Part shown: positions 17,252-25,263 of the stretch, one piece after another
Position numbering within the stretch: the stretch's first letter is position 1
Layout of the letters: every line of letters begins with the position of its first letter
Source: Kiritimatiellia bacterium
GTDB taxonomy: Bacteria > Verrucomicrobiota > Kiritimatiellia > CAIQIC01 > JAGNIJ01
Assembly (NCBI GenBank): GCA_018001225.1
Contig: JAGNIJ010000001.1
Coordinates: 1 to 64,000 of the forward strand
Reading direction: 5' to 3'
Length of the DNA stretch: 64,000 bases
The notes under the pieces: model-generated
Databases searched by the model: none
Told to the model about the DNA's origin: nothing
The model's input: only the letters and a program-made list of their open reading frames with translations
Position numbers and translations under genes: made by a program

Positions 17252-18547
17252 TCAATCGCAATAGCTGTGGTGTCCCGCCGGCGCGGCCGCGGCCGCGCCG
17301 GCCTGGCTTCGGCCGCTCATCCGCCTCCGCCACAGCTCCGCCAGGCCGCCGCGCGCGGTCTCGCGGTAGGCGCTTTGCAGGTCCGCGCCCGTCTGGTACA
17401 TGACCTCGATCACGTCGTCGAAGCTCACCAGGTGCCGCCCGTCGGTGAGCAGGGCGAACACCGCGCATTCCGCGGCGCGCAGGCACGCGGTCATGTTGCG
17501 CTCGATGCACGGGATCTGGACGTAGCCCTCGATCGGGTCGCAGGTCAGGCCGAGGTGGTGCTCCATGCCGATCTCCGCCGCGTACTCGATCTGGCGCAGC
17601 GTGCCCCCGAGCAACTGCGCGCCCGCCGCCGCGGCCATGGAGCAGGCCGAGCCCACCTCGCCCTGGCAGCCGACCTCCGCGCCCGAGATCGACGCGTTGG
17701 CCCGGATTACCGATCCGAACAGCCCCGCGGTCGCCAGCGCCTCGAGGATGTCGCGGCGGGGCAGCCCCTTGACCGTGTGATAGTAGTAGAGCATCCCGGG
17801 CAGCACGCCGGCCGCGCCGCAGGACGGCGCCGTGACGATCGTCCCCCCGGCCGCGTTTTCCTCCGACACCGCCAGCGCGAAGGCCGCCAGCAGGGCGAGG
17901 TCGCGCTGGGGGCTGGCCAGGTCGCGGCCGCGGAGCAGGGTCGTGCGCGCCTTGCGCGCCAGCTTGAGCGGGCCGGGCAGGAAGTTCTCCCGGCTTTCCA
18001 GTCCCCGCCGGACGCTCGCCTCCATGGCCTCCCAGATGGTCTCCAGACGCGGCCACGGGTCGCGCTCGGTTTGTTCCACCAGTTGCCAGAACGGCAGGCC
18101 CTGCGCCTCGCAGACGGCCAGGTGCTCGGTGATGGTGCGGCCGGGATAGCGCGCGGGCTCGTCATCCCCCACGGGCCCGCTGTCGTCCCGCAGGTTGCCG
18201 CCGCCGATGCTGTAGACCGTCCACGAATCCGTCACGCGGCCTCCGCCGTCCAGCGCGTCGAACCGCAAGGTGTTCGGATGCTTCAGGCCGCCGGTTTCGG
18301 TGTCCCAGGCGAACTCGACCGGGATGTCTCCGAGCGCGCGCCGGATGCTCTGGTCCGTCAGGTGGCCGCGCCCGGTGGCCGCGAGGCTGCCGAAGAGCGT
18401 CGCGCGGATCGAGGCGGGCGGCGCGGGCTGCCGGGCGAGGAAGCGGCGGGCGGCGCGCTCGGGCCCGATGCTGTGCGAGCTCGAGGGGCCGGCGCCGATC
18501 TTGTACAGGTCGAAAATCGAGCCCACCACGGGCTGGTCCGTCTTCAT
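17252..18547 (-). CDS. sdaA: L-serine dehydratase (iron-sulfur, single chain)
   Basis: This enzyme deaminates L-serine to pyruvate and ammonia using a [4Fe-4S] cluster. The beta-domain start SIFDLYKIGAGPSSSHSIGP is at about residues 9-28. The alpha domain has VTAPSCGAAGVLPGMLYYY, AEVGCQGEVGSACSMAAAA and GLTCDPIEGYVQIPCIERN, which together supply the cluster cysteines. The 431 residues are normal for the fused type and end in -SYCD, with a C-terminal Cys near the active site as in known enzymes. Divergent from gcvPA with 92 bp between, so serine and glycine breakdown are encoded together. I saw no glycine riboswitch in that gap. Confidence 0.95.
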   Translation of the reverse strand: MKTDQPVVGSIFDLYKIGAGPSSSHSIGPERAARRFLARQPAPPASIRATLFGSLAATGRGHLTDQSIRRALGDIPVEFAWDTETGGLKHPNTLRFDALDGGGRVTDSWTVYSIGGGNLRDDSGPVGDDEPARYPGRTITEHLAVCEAQGLPFWQLVEQTERDPWPRLETIWEAMEASVRRGLESRENFLPGPLKLARKARTTLLRGRDLASPQRDLALLAAFALAVSEENAAGGTIVTAPSCGAAGVLPGMLYYYHTVKGLPRRDILEALATAGLFGSVIRANASISGAEVGCQGEVGSACSMAAAAGAQLLGGTLRQIEYAAEIGMEHHLGLTCDPIEGYVQIPCIERNMTACLRAAECAVFALLTDGRHLVSFDDVIEVMYQTGADLQSAYRETARGGLAELWRRRMSGRSQAGAAAAAPAGHHSYCD

Positions 18548-18639
18548 GCCGCGATCATACTAGCCGCTGGCGGCGGCGGCCGCAAGCCGCTCCGGCCGCG
18601 CTTGCGCGCCGCGGGCGGCCGGAGTAAGGTAGCCGCCCG

Positions 18640-19980
18640 ATGTCGGGCACCCTCTTCAACGCGGCGGGAAAGCAGGAACAGGCCGAGATGCTCCGCGCGA
18701 TCGGCGCGAAGGATTTTGACGACCTCTTTATCCACGTCCCGGCCGAATACCAGACGAGAGAATTCCGCCTGCCCGCCGGCCGTTCCGAGCTGGAGATGAT
18801 GCAGGTCCTGCGCGGCCTCGCGGCGCGGAATTCGGCGCGGCTGATCAATTTCTGCGGCGGCGGCTTCTACGACCACTTCATCCCGGCCGCCGTGGACGCC
18901 CTCTCCTCTCGGGGCGAGTTTTACACCGCCTACACGCCGTACCAGCCCGAGGCGGCGCAGGGTACGCTCCAGGCGATCTACGAGTATCAAACCGCCATCG
19001 CGCGGCTGACCGAAATGGACGCCGCCAACGCCTCGCTCTACGACGGCGGCACGGCCCTCTTCGAGGGCGTCATGATGGCCCTGCGCATCACCGGCCGGCG
19101 CCGCGTGCTGGTGGACCAGGGCGTCAGCCCGATCTACCGCACGATGCTCCGCAGCTACACCGCGAACCTCTCCATTGAGTACGAGGAGATTCCGCTGTCC
19201 GGCGGCCGGGCCGACCGCGTCGCGTTCCAGGCCCGCCTGAACCGCGACGTGGCCGCGGTCGTGCTGCAGAACCCGAATTTCTTCGGAAGCGTGGACGACC
19301 TGTCCGACCTGGCCGCCGCCGCGCGGGCCGTCGGCGCGCTGGCGGTGATGTCGGTGTACCCGGTCGCCCTCGGCCTGCTGAAAACGCCGGGCGCGATGGG
19401 CGCGGACGTCGCCACGGGCGAGGGCCAGAGCCTCGGCTTGCCGCTCTCGTTCGGCGGGCCGTACCTCGGCTTCATGGCGGTCCGGCAGGCCCACGTGCGC
19501 AAGATGCCCGGCCGGATCGTCGGCGCGGCGAAGGACGCGCAGGGGCGGCGCGGGTTCGTGCTGACCCTGCAGGCGCGGGAGCAGCACATCCGCCGCGAGA
19601 AGGCGATGTCCAACATCTGCACCAACGAGGCGCTCTGCGCCCTGCGCGCGGTGATCTACCTCTCGCTCGTCGGCAAGCGGGGGTTGGTGGAGGTCGCGCA
19701 ACTGTGCGCCGCGCGCGCCGCCTACGCGCGGGAGCGGCTGCTGGCGATCCCGGGCGTGAAGCCCGCCTTCGACGCGCCGTTCTTCAACGAGCTGGCCCTC
19801 GCGCTGCCGCGGGACGCGTCGGAGGTCGTCAGCGCGCTCATCGAGCAGGGCCTTGCCGCGGGCTTCCCGGTCGGGCGCTATTATCCCGGCATGGAAAACG
19901 TCCTGCTGCTGGCCTTTACCGAGAAGCGGACGAAAGAGGAGATCAACATCCTGGCGGCCAAGCTGGAGGCCCTGCTGTGA
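18640..19980 (+). CDS. gcvPA: Glycine dehydrogenase (decarboxylating) subunit 1
   Basis: This is the N-terminal half of the split P-protein of the glycine cleavage system. It pairs with GcvPB to decarboxylate glycine using PLP held by the other subunit. Family signatures in the 446 residues are LRAIGAKDFDDLF, NFCGGGFYDHFIPAAVDALS, FYTAYTPYQPEAAQGTLQAI, MDAANASLYDGGTAL and KAMSNICTNEALCALRAVIY. Length is normal for the split form. A weak AAGG ribosome site lies 9-10 nt upstream. GcvT and GcvH, needed for a working system, are not in the window. Confidence 0.95.
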   Translation: MSGTLFNAAGKQEQAEMLRAIGAKDFDDLFIHVPAEYQTREFRLPAGRSELEMMQVLRGLAARNSARLINFCGGGFYDHFIPAAVDALSSRGEFYTAYTPYQPEAAQGTLQAIYEYQTAIARLTEMDAANASLYDGGTALFEGVMMALRITGRRRVLVDQGVSPIYRTMLRSYTANLSIEYEEIPLSGGRADRVAFQARLNRDVAAVVLQNPNFFGSVDDLSDLAAAARAVGALAVMSVYPVALGLLKTPGAMGADVATGEGQSLGLPLSFGGPYLGFMAVRQAHVRKMPGRIVGAAKDAQGRRGFVLTLQAREQHIRREKAMSNICTNEALCALRAVIYLSLVGKRGLVEVAQLCAARAAYARERLLAIPGVKPAFDAPFFNELALALPRDASEVVSALIEQGLAAGFPVGRYYPGMENVLLLAFTEKRTKEEINILAAKLEALL

Positions 19981-19981
19981 A

Positions 19982-20070
19982 TTTTTTAAACGCAAAGGCG
20001 CAAAGGCGCAAAGAAGGAAACAGGCAGTACTCAGATCCTCTTCGCGTCTTTGCGTCTTTGCGTTAAAAAA
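19982..20070. repeat. Large inverted repeat of tandem CGCAAAG(G/A) octamers
   Basis: The left arm (about 19982-20017) has three tandem CGCAAAGG/A units preceded by six T. The right arm (about 20037-20070) carries the complementary CGTCTTTG units and ends in six A. The arms are nearly exact reverse complements, and the loop is about 19 nt. The element fills almost the whole 95-bp gap between gcvPA and gcvPB, so their transcript would carry a long stem-loop directly before the gcvPB start. Similar octamer arrays occur between genes in many environmental bacteria (from memory, not checked). Confidence 0.85.
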
Positions 20071-20075
20071 CGGTC

Positions 20076-21524
20076 ATGAGGTTACTATACGAAAAGAGCG
20101 TGCCGGGGCGGCGGGCGGCGCGGATGCCGGACGGCGCGGACGAGTCGCCGGCCCATATCCCGGCGGCGCTGCGGCGCGAGCGGCCGGCGGACCTGCCGGA
20201 GCTGGCGGAGGTCGAGGTGGTGCGCCATTTCACCGCGCTCTCCCGCCTGAACTTCTCCGTGGACACGCACTTCTATCCGCTCGGTTCCTGCACGATGAAG
20301 TACAACCCCAAGGCCTGCGAGGCCGCGGCCGCGCTGCCGGGCCTGGCGGACCTGCATCCGCTCTGGCCGCAACTGCGGCACGGCGGGATGCTGACGCAGG
20401 GCGCGCTGCAACTCCTCTATGAGACCGAGCGGATGCTCTCCGAGATCACCGGCATGGCCGAGACCACGCTTCAGCCGCTCGCGGGAGCGCACGGGGAGCT
20501 GACCGGCGTGATGCTGATGGCCGCCTACCACCGCGACCGCGGGAACCGCAAGACGCACATCCTCGTGCCCGATTCCGCGCACGGCACCAACCCCGCCAGC
20601 GCCGCGATCGCGGGCTACGACGTCGTCAGCGTGCCCTCGGACGCCTCCGGCCGGATGGATCTCGATGCCTTCCGCCGGGCGATCAACGCGGAGACCGCGG
20701 GCGTGATGATGACCAGCCCCTCGACGCTCGGCCTGTTCGTCGCCAACAGCCGCGAGATCGCGGACCTGGTGCACGCCGTGGACGGGCTGATGTACTACGA
20801 CGGGGCGAACCTCAACGCCATCCTCGGCCGCTGCAAGCCGGCGGAGATGGGCTTCGACGTCTGCCACCTGAACCTGCACAAGACGTTCGCCACGCCGCAC
20901 GGCGGCGGCGGGCCGGGCGCGGGGCCGGTGGGCGTGGCGGAGAAGCTGCGGCCGTTCCTGCCGATCTCCCGCGTCGTGAAACAGCCCGACGGGACCTTCG
21001 CGCTGGACTACGACCTGCCGAGGAGCATCGGCTACATCGCGCCCTTCTACGGCAACTTCGGCGTGATCGTCCGGGCGTACGCGTACCTGCTGATGCTCGG
21101 CCGCGAGGGCCTGCGCGAGGTCAGCGACATGGCCGTGCTGAACGCGAATTACATCCAGGAAAAACTGCGGCCCCACTTCGAGGCCGTCGCCGCCGGGCGC
21201 TGCATGCACGAGTGCGTGTTCAGCGGCAAGCCGCTCGGCGCGCACGGCGTGCACACGCTGGACCTGGCCAAGGCGCTGATCGACCGCGGCATCCACCCGC
21301 CGACGGTTTATTTCCCGCTCAACGTGCCCGAGGCGATCATGATCGAGCCGACGGAGACCGAGACGCGGGAGACGCTGGACCGGTTCGTGGACGCGATGAT
21401 CGAAGTAGCCGGCCTCGCGAAGACCGATCCGGAAGCCCTGAAGCGCGCGCCGGTCACGACGCCGGTCGGCCGGCTCGACGAGGTCGCCGCCGCGCGGAAC
21501 ATGGACTTGGTGTACCGCCGTTGA
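20076..21524 (+). CDS. gcvPB: Glycine dehydrogenase (decarboxylating) subunit 2
   Basis: This is the PLP-bearing C-terminal half of the split P-protein. Family signatures in the 482 residues are THFYPLGSCTMKYNPKACEA, LQPLAGAHGELTGVMLM, DSAHGTNPASAAIAGY, and the PLP lysine motif DVCHLNLHKTFATPHGGGGP. The C-terminal YFPLNVPEAIMIEPTETETR is also typical. The ATG at 20076 is only 5 bp after the octamer inverted repeat and has no clear ribosome site, so initiation may depend on translation arriving from gcvPA or on that structure. Confidence 0.95.
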   Translation: MRLLYEKSVPGRRAARMPDGADESPAHIPAALRRERPADLPELAEVEVVRHFTALSRLNFSVDTHFYPLGSCTMKYNPKACEAAAALPGLADLHPLWPQLRHGGMLTQGALQLLYETERMLSEITGMAETTLQPLAGAHGELTGVMLMAAYHRDRGNRKTHILVPDSAHGTNPASAAIAGYDVVSVPSDASGRMDLDAFRRAINAETAGVMMTSPSTLGLFVANSREIADLVHAVDGLMYYDGANLNAILGRCKPAEMGFDVCHLNLHKTFATPHGGGGPGAGPVGVAEKLRPFLPISRVVKQPDGTFALDYDLPRSIGYIAPFYGNFGVIVRAYAYLLMLGREGLREVSDMAVLNANYIQEKLRPHFEAVAAGRCMHECVFSGKPLGAHGVHTLDLAKALIDRGIHPPTVYFPLNVPEAIMIEPTETETRETLDRFVDAMIEVAGLAKTDPEALKRAPVTTPVGRLDEVAAARNMDLVYRR

Positions 21525-21528
21525 GGAC

Positions 21529-21647
21529 GGAGTGCGCCGGCAAGTCCCGATCGCGAAGCGCATCGGGACGCGACGGCGCTCTCGGCAGCGTGCCGGCGCT
21601 TGACGCCGCGCAAGAGCGGTGTCGCGCTTCGCTTGCCACCGCGCTCC
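21529..21647. repeat. Composite palindromic repeat after gcvPB
   Basis: Two cruciform-like units lie in tandem. In unit 1, GAGTGCGCCG (about 21530-21539) pairs with CGGCGCTC (21574-21581) around an inner stem, GTCCCGAT (21544-21551) with ATCGGGAC (21562-21569). In unit 2, GAGCGGTG (21614-21621) pairs with CACCGCGCTC (21637-21646) around an inner GCGCTTCGC. The shared GCGAAGCGC/GCGCTTCGC cores suggest one repeat family, probably a REP/BIME-like element. It separates two convergent genes. Confidence 0.7.
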
Positions 21648-21651
21648 GGCA

Positions 21652-22776
21652 TTAGCGCGGATGCTCGCCGACCAGCGCCTTGAACACGCCTTGCAGCGCG
21701 GCGCCGAGGATCCCGGCCCGGATGGAACCGACCGGGGTCCAGCGGTCGAGCGCGCGGGCGGGGCGGACATCCGAGGCGGCCTTCAGCCACAGCTCCAGGC
21801 CCGCCACGGATTCCACGGCGCCTTCCAGGGAGTAGAGGTTGATGTGGGGTACCCCGCGGCTCAAGGCCACCGAAACCACTTCGCGCAGGTCGTGCACGGA
21901 CCGCATGCCGTGCAGGTAGGAGATAAAGTGCTCGTCGCCTCCGAACAGCAGGGCGCGCTCGCGGTGCTCCGGAAACCCGCTTTGGTCGCCGATCAGCCCG
22001 AGGTCCAGCGCCGCGCGGTCCCCATGGAAGCGGTGGGCCAGCGTCGCGTAGCGGTTGACCATGGTGACGTACTGGGGCTGCGTCGCGTGGTAGCGGTAGG
22101 TGATATACGAGATGCGGTCCCAGCGGATCATGCTGAACGGCGCGTTGAGGGCGTCCTGCGCCGTGGTGTTGCCGTAGCGCAGGAAATCCAAAAACACGCG
22201 GTTGGCCGCGCCCATGACCCGGACCTCGCGGTCGTGCAGCTCCTCGATCAGCGCGTTGAGGTCGGCCACGGACGCGGCGAAGCGTTTCGCGTTCTTTTCG
22301 CGGCGGAGCGTGCGCGCAAGGCCCGGGATGTTGAACCGGCGCACGTGAGCGAACAGCTCCTTGCCCAGTAGGGGGCTGGGCTCGCAGTCGAACACGACCC
22401 AGCGGGCGTCGAGGCGCTCCTGCTCCGCCCACTCCAGGAACCGGAGCGCGAGCGCGCGCGTGGCCGCGATCGTGTCCTCGCCGACGTACAGGTGTTCCTC
22501 GTACGGGTGCAGGAACCATGCGACGACCGTGATCTTCCGCGCCGCGGCCTCCCGGTAGACGCGGGCGAGGTCCGGGTCGCCGATTTCACCGGGCCCGACG
22601 TGGAGCAGCAGGTCGCAGCGGTACTGCGCCAGCAGCGGCAGCGTGCCCAGCACGTCGCGGTAGGGCATGAACTCGCACCAGATGGCCAGGCGGGGGGGCG
22701 CGGCGCAGACCGGCGCTCCGCTGAAGCAGGCCAGCCAGCAGCCCAGCCAGATCGATCGTTGTCGGATGAAGCCCAT
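21652..22776 (-). CDS. Exported protein of unknown function, possible TIM-barrel
   Basis: I do not recognise this gene. The 374-residue product has a signal peptide (SIWLGCWLACFSGAPVCA, cleavage after A25) and then alternating beta/alpha segments: LAIWCEFMPYRDV, CDLLLHVGPGEIGDPDLARV, KITVVAWFLHPYEEHLYVGE, ARWVVFDCEPSPLLG, ISYITYRYHATQP and GVPHINLYSLEGAVES. The strand-end acidic residues (FDCEPSP) and aromatic motifs look like a glycoside-hydrolase-type barrel, but I can name no family. The open frame extends upstream to 23292 through another gene; ATG 22776, directly before the signal peptide, is the sensible start. It is last in a minus-strand run with the methyltransferase 41 bp upstream. 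Confidence 0.75.
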   Translation of the reverse strand: MGFIRQRSIWLGCWLACFSGAPVCAAPPRLAIWCEFMPYRDVLGTLPLLAQYRCDLLLHVGPGEIGDPDLARVYREAAARKITVVAWFLHPYEEHLYVGEDTIAATRALALRFLEWAEQERLDARWVVFDCEPSPLLGKELFAHVRRFNIPGLARTLRREKNAKRFAASVADLNALIEELHDREVRVMGAANRVFLDFLRYGNTTAQDALNAPFSMIRWDRISYITYRYHATQPQYVTMVNRYATLAHRFHGDRAALDLGLIGDQSGFPEHRERALLFGGDEHFISYLHGMRSVHDLREVVSVALSRGVPHINLYSLEGAVESVAGLELWLKAASDVRPARALDRWTPVGSIRAGILGAALQGVFKALVGEHPR

Positions 22777-22817
22777 GGCCGGCGAAAAAAGGTAGCCACA
22801 ACGCTCCCGTGCGGCAA

Positions 22818-23621
22818 TTACTTCCTGGCGAGCGCCTTGAAGAAGGTGTAGCAGAAAACCCCGTCCGGCTCCGTCGTGCGGTACAAGGCTCGAAGGCCTT
22901 CGTCGAAGGCGCCCGGATCGAGAAGACCGTCGCGGAGGGCGGGCTCCCGGACGCCCTCGATCATGGCGGTGAAGGTGTTCTTCGTGAAGCCCTCGACCAA
23001 CTCGGGCCGGCTGGAATCGGCGTACACCATCCGGGGCGAGACGGCCACCCCGTCGAAACCCGCATCGAGGAGCAGGGGGTACAGCCGCCGGCCGATCATG
23101 GCGTCGCCGCCCGCCCGGCGCTGCAGCTCGACCTGGCAGTGAATCGCGCGGCGGGCGGCCTCGCTGTCGGGATGGAAATACGCCGAGCCGTGGTCGCCCT
23201 CGATCACCGTGATCGTGCCCCCCGGCCGCAGTTGATCCTTCAGTATCCGCAACGCTTCCACGGGCCGGGCCAGGTGTTCCAGGACAAAGCATACGAACAC
23301 GTGGTCGAAAGTCTCCGGGCCGAAGGGCAGCTTGAATAGGTCCGCCTGCTGAAAGTGCACGTTGACCAGGCCTGCCGCCGCTACCTGCCGCCGCGCCTCC
23401 GCGAGCGAGCTTGCCGATATATCCACGGATGTGATCAGGGCCTGCGGACTGTTTCCGGCCAGGGTGACCGTCTGGGCGCCGACGCCGCAGCCGGCTTCCA
23501 GGACCCGGCTGCCGGGCGGGTACCGCGTGTCGGAATGCAGCAGTTCGACCAGCGTCGAGGCCTGGTCCTGGAGGCGGAGATTTTCCCGGGGATGGTACCC
23601 GTGCACGTAGGTGTTATCCAT
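22818..23621 (-). CDS. Class I SAM-dependent methyltransferase
   Basis: The SAM-binding motif I VLEAGCGVGAQTVTLAGNSP starts at about residue 40, motif II SVDISASSLAEARRQ is next, and post-motif II GPETFDHVFVCFVLEHL follows, as in UbiE/Methyltransf_11 proteins. The C-terminal 110 residues, beginning near GDHGSAYFHPDSEAARRAIH, are a cap region that I cannot tie to a substrate. The 267-residue product has ATG 23621 with GGAGGGG 7 nt upstream. It is 18 bp downstream of rsmB on the same strand. Confidence 0.85.
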   Translation of the reverse strand: MDNTYVHGYHPRENLRLQDQASTLVELLHSDTRYPPGSRVLEAGCGVGAQTVTLAGNSPQALITSVDISASSLAEARRQVAAAGLVNVHFQQADLFKLPFGPETFDHVFVCFVLEHLARPVEALRILKDQLRPGGTITVIEGDHGSAYFHPDSEAARRAIHCQVELQRRAGGDAMIGRRLYPLLLDAGFDGVAVSPRMVYADSSRPELVEGFTKNTFTAMIEGVREPALRDGLLDPGAFDEGLRALYRTTEPDGVFCYTFFKALARK

Positions 23622-23639
23622 GCGAAGCCCCTCCGTGAT

Positions 23640-24935
23640 TCACCCTCGGCGGACGAGCCTGGCCGCGTAGGCTCCGTCGGTCTTCGAACCGGGCGGGCGC
23701 AGGGTGCGTTCCGCTTCCATGGAAAAACCGGGATGCTCTTTCAGCCATGACCGGACCTGCTCTTCGTCCTCCTCGGGCTCGAGGCTGCACGTGCTATACA
23801 CGATCCGGCCGCCGGGGGCAACGGTGACGGCCAGCGCGTCGAGCAGCGCCCGCTGCTGGCGGACCGCGCCCCGCAGGCGGTCCGCGTTGAACCGCCAGCG
23901 GGCGTCGGGCCTGCGGCGCAGCACGCCCGTGTTGGTGCAGGGCGCGTCCGCGAGGATCGCATCGAACCCGCCGCGCGCGTCCGGCGGCAGGCCTTTTTCG
24001 AGCAAGGCGGGATCGTCCGCGCGCCCTTGCGCCACGCGCACGAAATCGTCCTGGAACCGCGCCAGGTTTTCGCGGAGGCGGTCCAGGCGCCCGGCGGAGG
24101 CATCCATGGCGACGAGGAGCCCTCGGCGCTCCATCCGCTCGGAGATCAGGATCGTTTTGCCGCCCGGCGCCGCGCAGGCGTCGAGTACGCGTTCGCCCGG
24201 TTTCGGCGCGAGCAAGTCCACGGCCATGGCGGTAGAGGGATCCTGGACGGCGAACCAGCCCTCGGCGTAGCCGGGCAGGGCCTCCACGCGGTGGCCGTGC
24301 GGCAATTCGAGGAAGCGGGGATCGGCCGGGTGGGGGCGGACCTCGATGCCGGCGGCGCGGAGCCGTTCTGGAAAGTCCGCCGGGGCGCCGCGGGCCGGTC
24401 GCAGCGCCGCGGCGGGCGGCGTGTTATTCCATTCGCAGAGGCGGGCGGCGGCGTCGACGCCGTAGCGGGCGGTCCAGCGGTCCAGCAGGATGTCCGGATG
24501 GGAGAGGCGGATTCCGGGCGGCTGTTCCGCCAGGCGCGCCAGCAGGTTCGCCCGGTCGGCCTGCGCGCGGCGCAGCAGGGCATTGACGAAGCCGGCGGCG
24601 CGGGGGCCCTCCGCCGCGCGCGCGGCCTCGACGGTTTCGTGGACGGCGGCGTGGTCCCGCATGCCGTCCATGAAAAGCAGTTGCTGGAGGCCGACGAGCG
24701 CCAGGGCGTCCAGTTCCGGCCGGGGTTGGCGCGGCGCGAGCTGCGCGCGGAGCCAGTCCAGGGCGCGCCAGCCGCGGATGACCCCGTAGGCCAGTTCCAT
24801 GGCCAACGACCGTTGGGTGGCGAGGCGATGGAGCAAGCGATCCGGAAACAGACCCTGGCTCAACCAGGCCGAGATGACCCGTGCCGCATCGAGGCGCGCC
24901 TTCGCGGATTCGGACGTGCGGAATTCCGTGTTCAA
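23640..24935 (-). CDS. rsmB: 16S rRNA (cytosine-967) C5-methyltransferase RsmB
   Basis: This is a SAM-dependent RNA methyltransferase for C967 of 16S rRNA. The N-terminal third is a NusB-like helical domain (AARVISAWLSQGLFPDRLLH to RRAQADRANLL). The NSUN catalytic domain has VLDACAAPGGKTILISERM (motif I), ILADAPCTNTGVLRRRPDAR with the Pro-Cys of motif IV, and IVYSTCSLEPEEDEEQV with the nucleophilic Cys of motif VI. The 431 residues are typical. The start appears to be TTG at 24935, since no in-frame ATG lies near the domain start. Confidence 0.92.
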   Translation of the reverse strand: MNTEFRTSESAKARLDAARVISAWLSQGLFPDRLLHRLATQRSLAMELAYGVIRGWRALDWLRAQLAPRQPRPELDALALVGLQQLLFMDGMRDHAAVHETVEAARAAEGPRAAGFVNALLRRAQADRANLLARLAEQPPGIRLSHPDILLDRWTARYGVDAAARLCEWNNTPPAAALRPARGAPADFPERLRAAGIEVRPHPADPRFLELPHGHRVEALPGYAEGWFAVQDPSTAMAVDLLAPKPGERVLDACAAPGGKTILISERMERRGLLVAMDASAGRLDRLRENLARFQDDFVRVAQGRADDPALLEKGLPPDARGGFDAILADAPCTNTGVLRRRPDARWRFNADRLRGAVRQQRALLDALAVTVAPGGRIVYSTCSLEPEEDEEQVRSWLKEHPGFSMEAERTLRPPGSKTDGAYAARLVRRG

Positions 24936-24960
24936 GACCGGGGGCGGAGCGGGGCGCCGG

Positions 24961-25158
24961 TCATGGTTTGGAAGGGTGCCGGTGTGGGATGATATTCAGG
25001 CCGCTCGGCACGTGATAGATATCCGTACAGACTGGAGTGGTGAGAGGTTTAAAGGTTTTCTTCTCCTCGCTGATCCCCCACAAATCCTTCAGCGCCATCA
25101 CGCCCGTGTACTCCGGTTCGGGACTTTCCTCGTGCCTCCCCCATTTAAAAAAGCGCAT
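24961..25158 (-). CDS. Small protein of unknown function upstream of rsmB
   Basis: A 65-residue product, MRFFKWGRHEESPEPEYTGV onward, with no recognisable domain. Support for a real gene is a GGAG ribosome site 6 nt before the ATG, a protein-like composition, a position 25 bp before rsmB on the same strand, and the absence of any competing gene. The local base composition is clearly lower in GC than its neighbours. The motif ALKDLWGISEEKKTF and the His-rich tail IIPHRHPSKP might help recognise homologues. Confidence 0.55.
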   Translation of the reverse strand: MRFFKWGRHEESPEPEYTGVMALKDLWGISEEKKTFKPLTTPVCTDIYHVPSGLNIIPHRHPSKP

Positions 25159-25229
25159 CGTCCTCTCCGTTATGGAAAAGTGCTGTCCTCACCTGCGCAA
25201 TATGTACCTAAACGTTTTACTCGTGTAAA

Positions 25230-25261
25230 GGCCGCACGCATTTTTTTACCGCGGTGCGGCC
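25230..25261 (-). terminator. Hairpin just after the 1766-residue protein gene
   Basis: GGCCGCAC (25230-25237) and GTGCGGCC (25254-25261) form a perfect 8-bp stem. On the minus strand the loop is A-rich (ACCGCGGTAAAAAAATGC-like) and the stem is followed by TTTAC. It begins 3 bp beyond the stop codon at 25264, so it is a likely terminator. Confidence 0.6.
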
Positions 25262-25263
25262 GG

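Noticed and set aside
18548..18639. Glycine riboswitch before gcvPA
   Set aside because: The 92-bp gap lacks the conserved riboswitch motifs.
19982..20070. Octamer array as a CRISPR array
   Set aside because: Units are 8 bp without spacers and are arranged as an inverted repeat, with no cas genes.
21652..23292. A 546-residue protein covering the exported protein and most of the methyltransferase region
   Set aside because: The first 170 codons overlap the methyltransferase in another frame; the signal peptide at ATG 22776 marks the true start.
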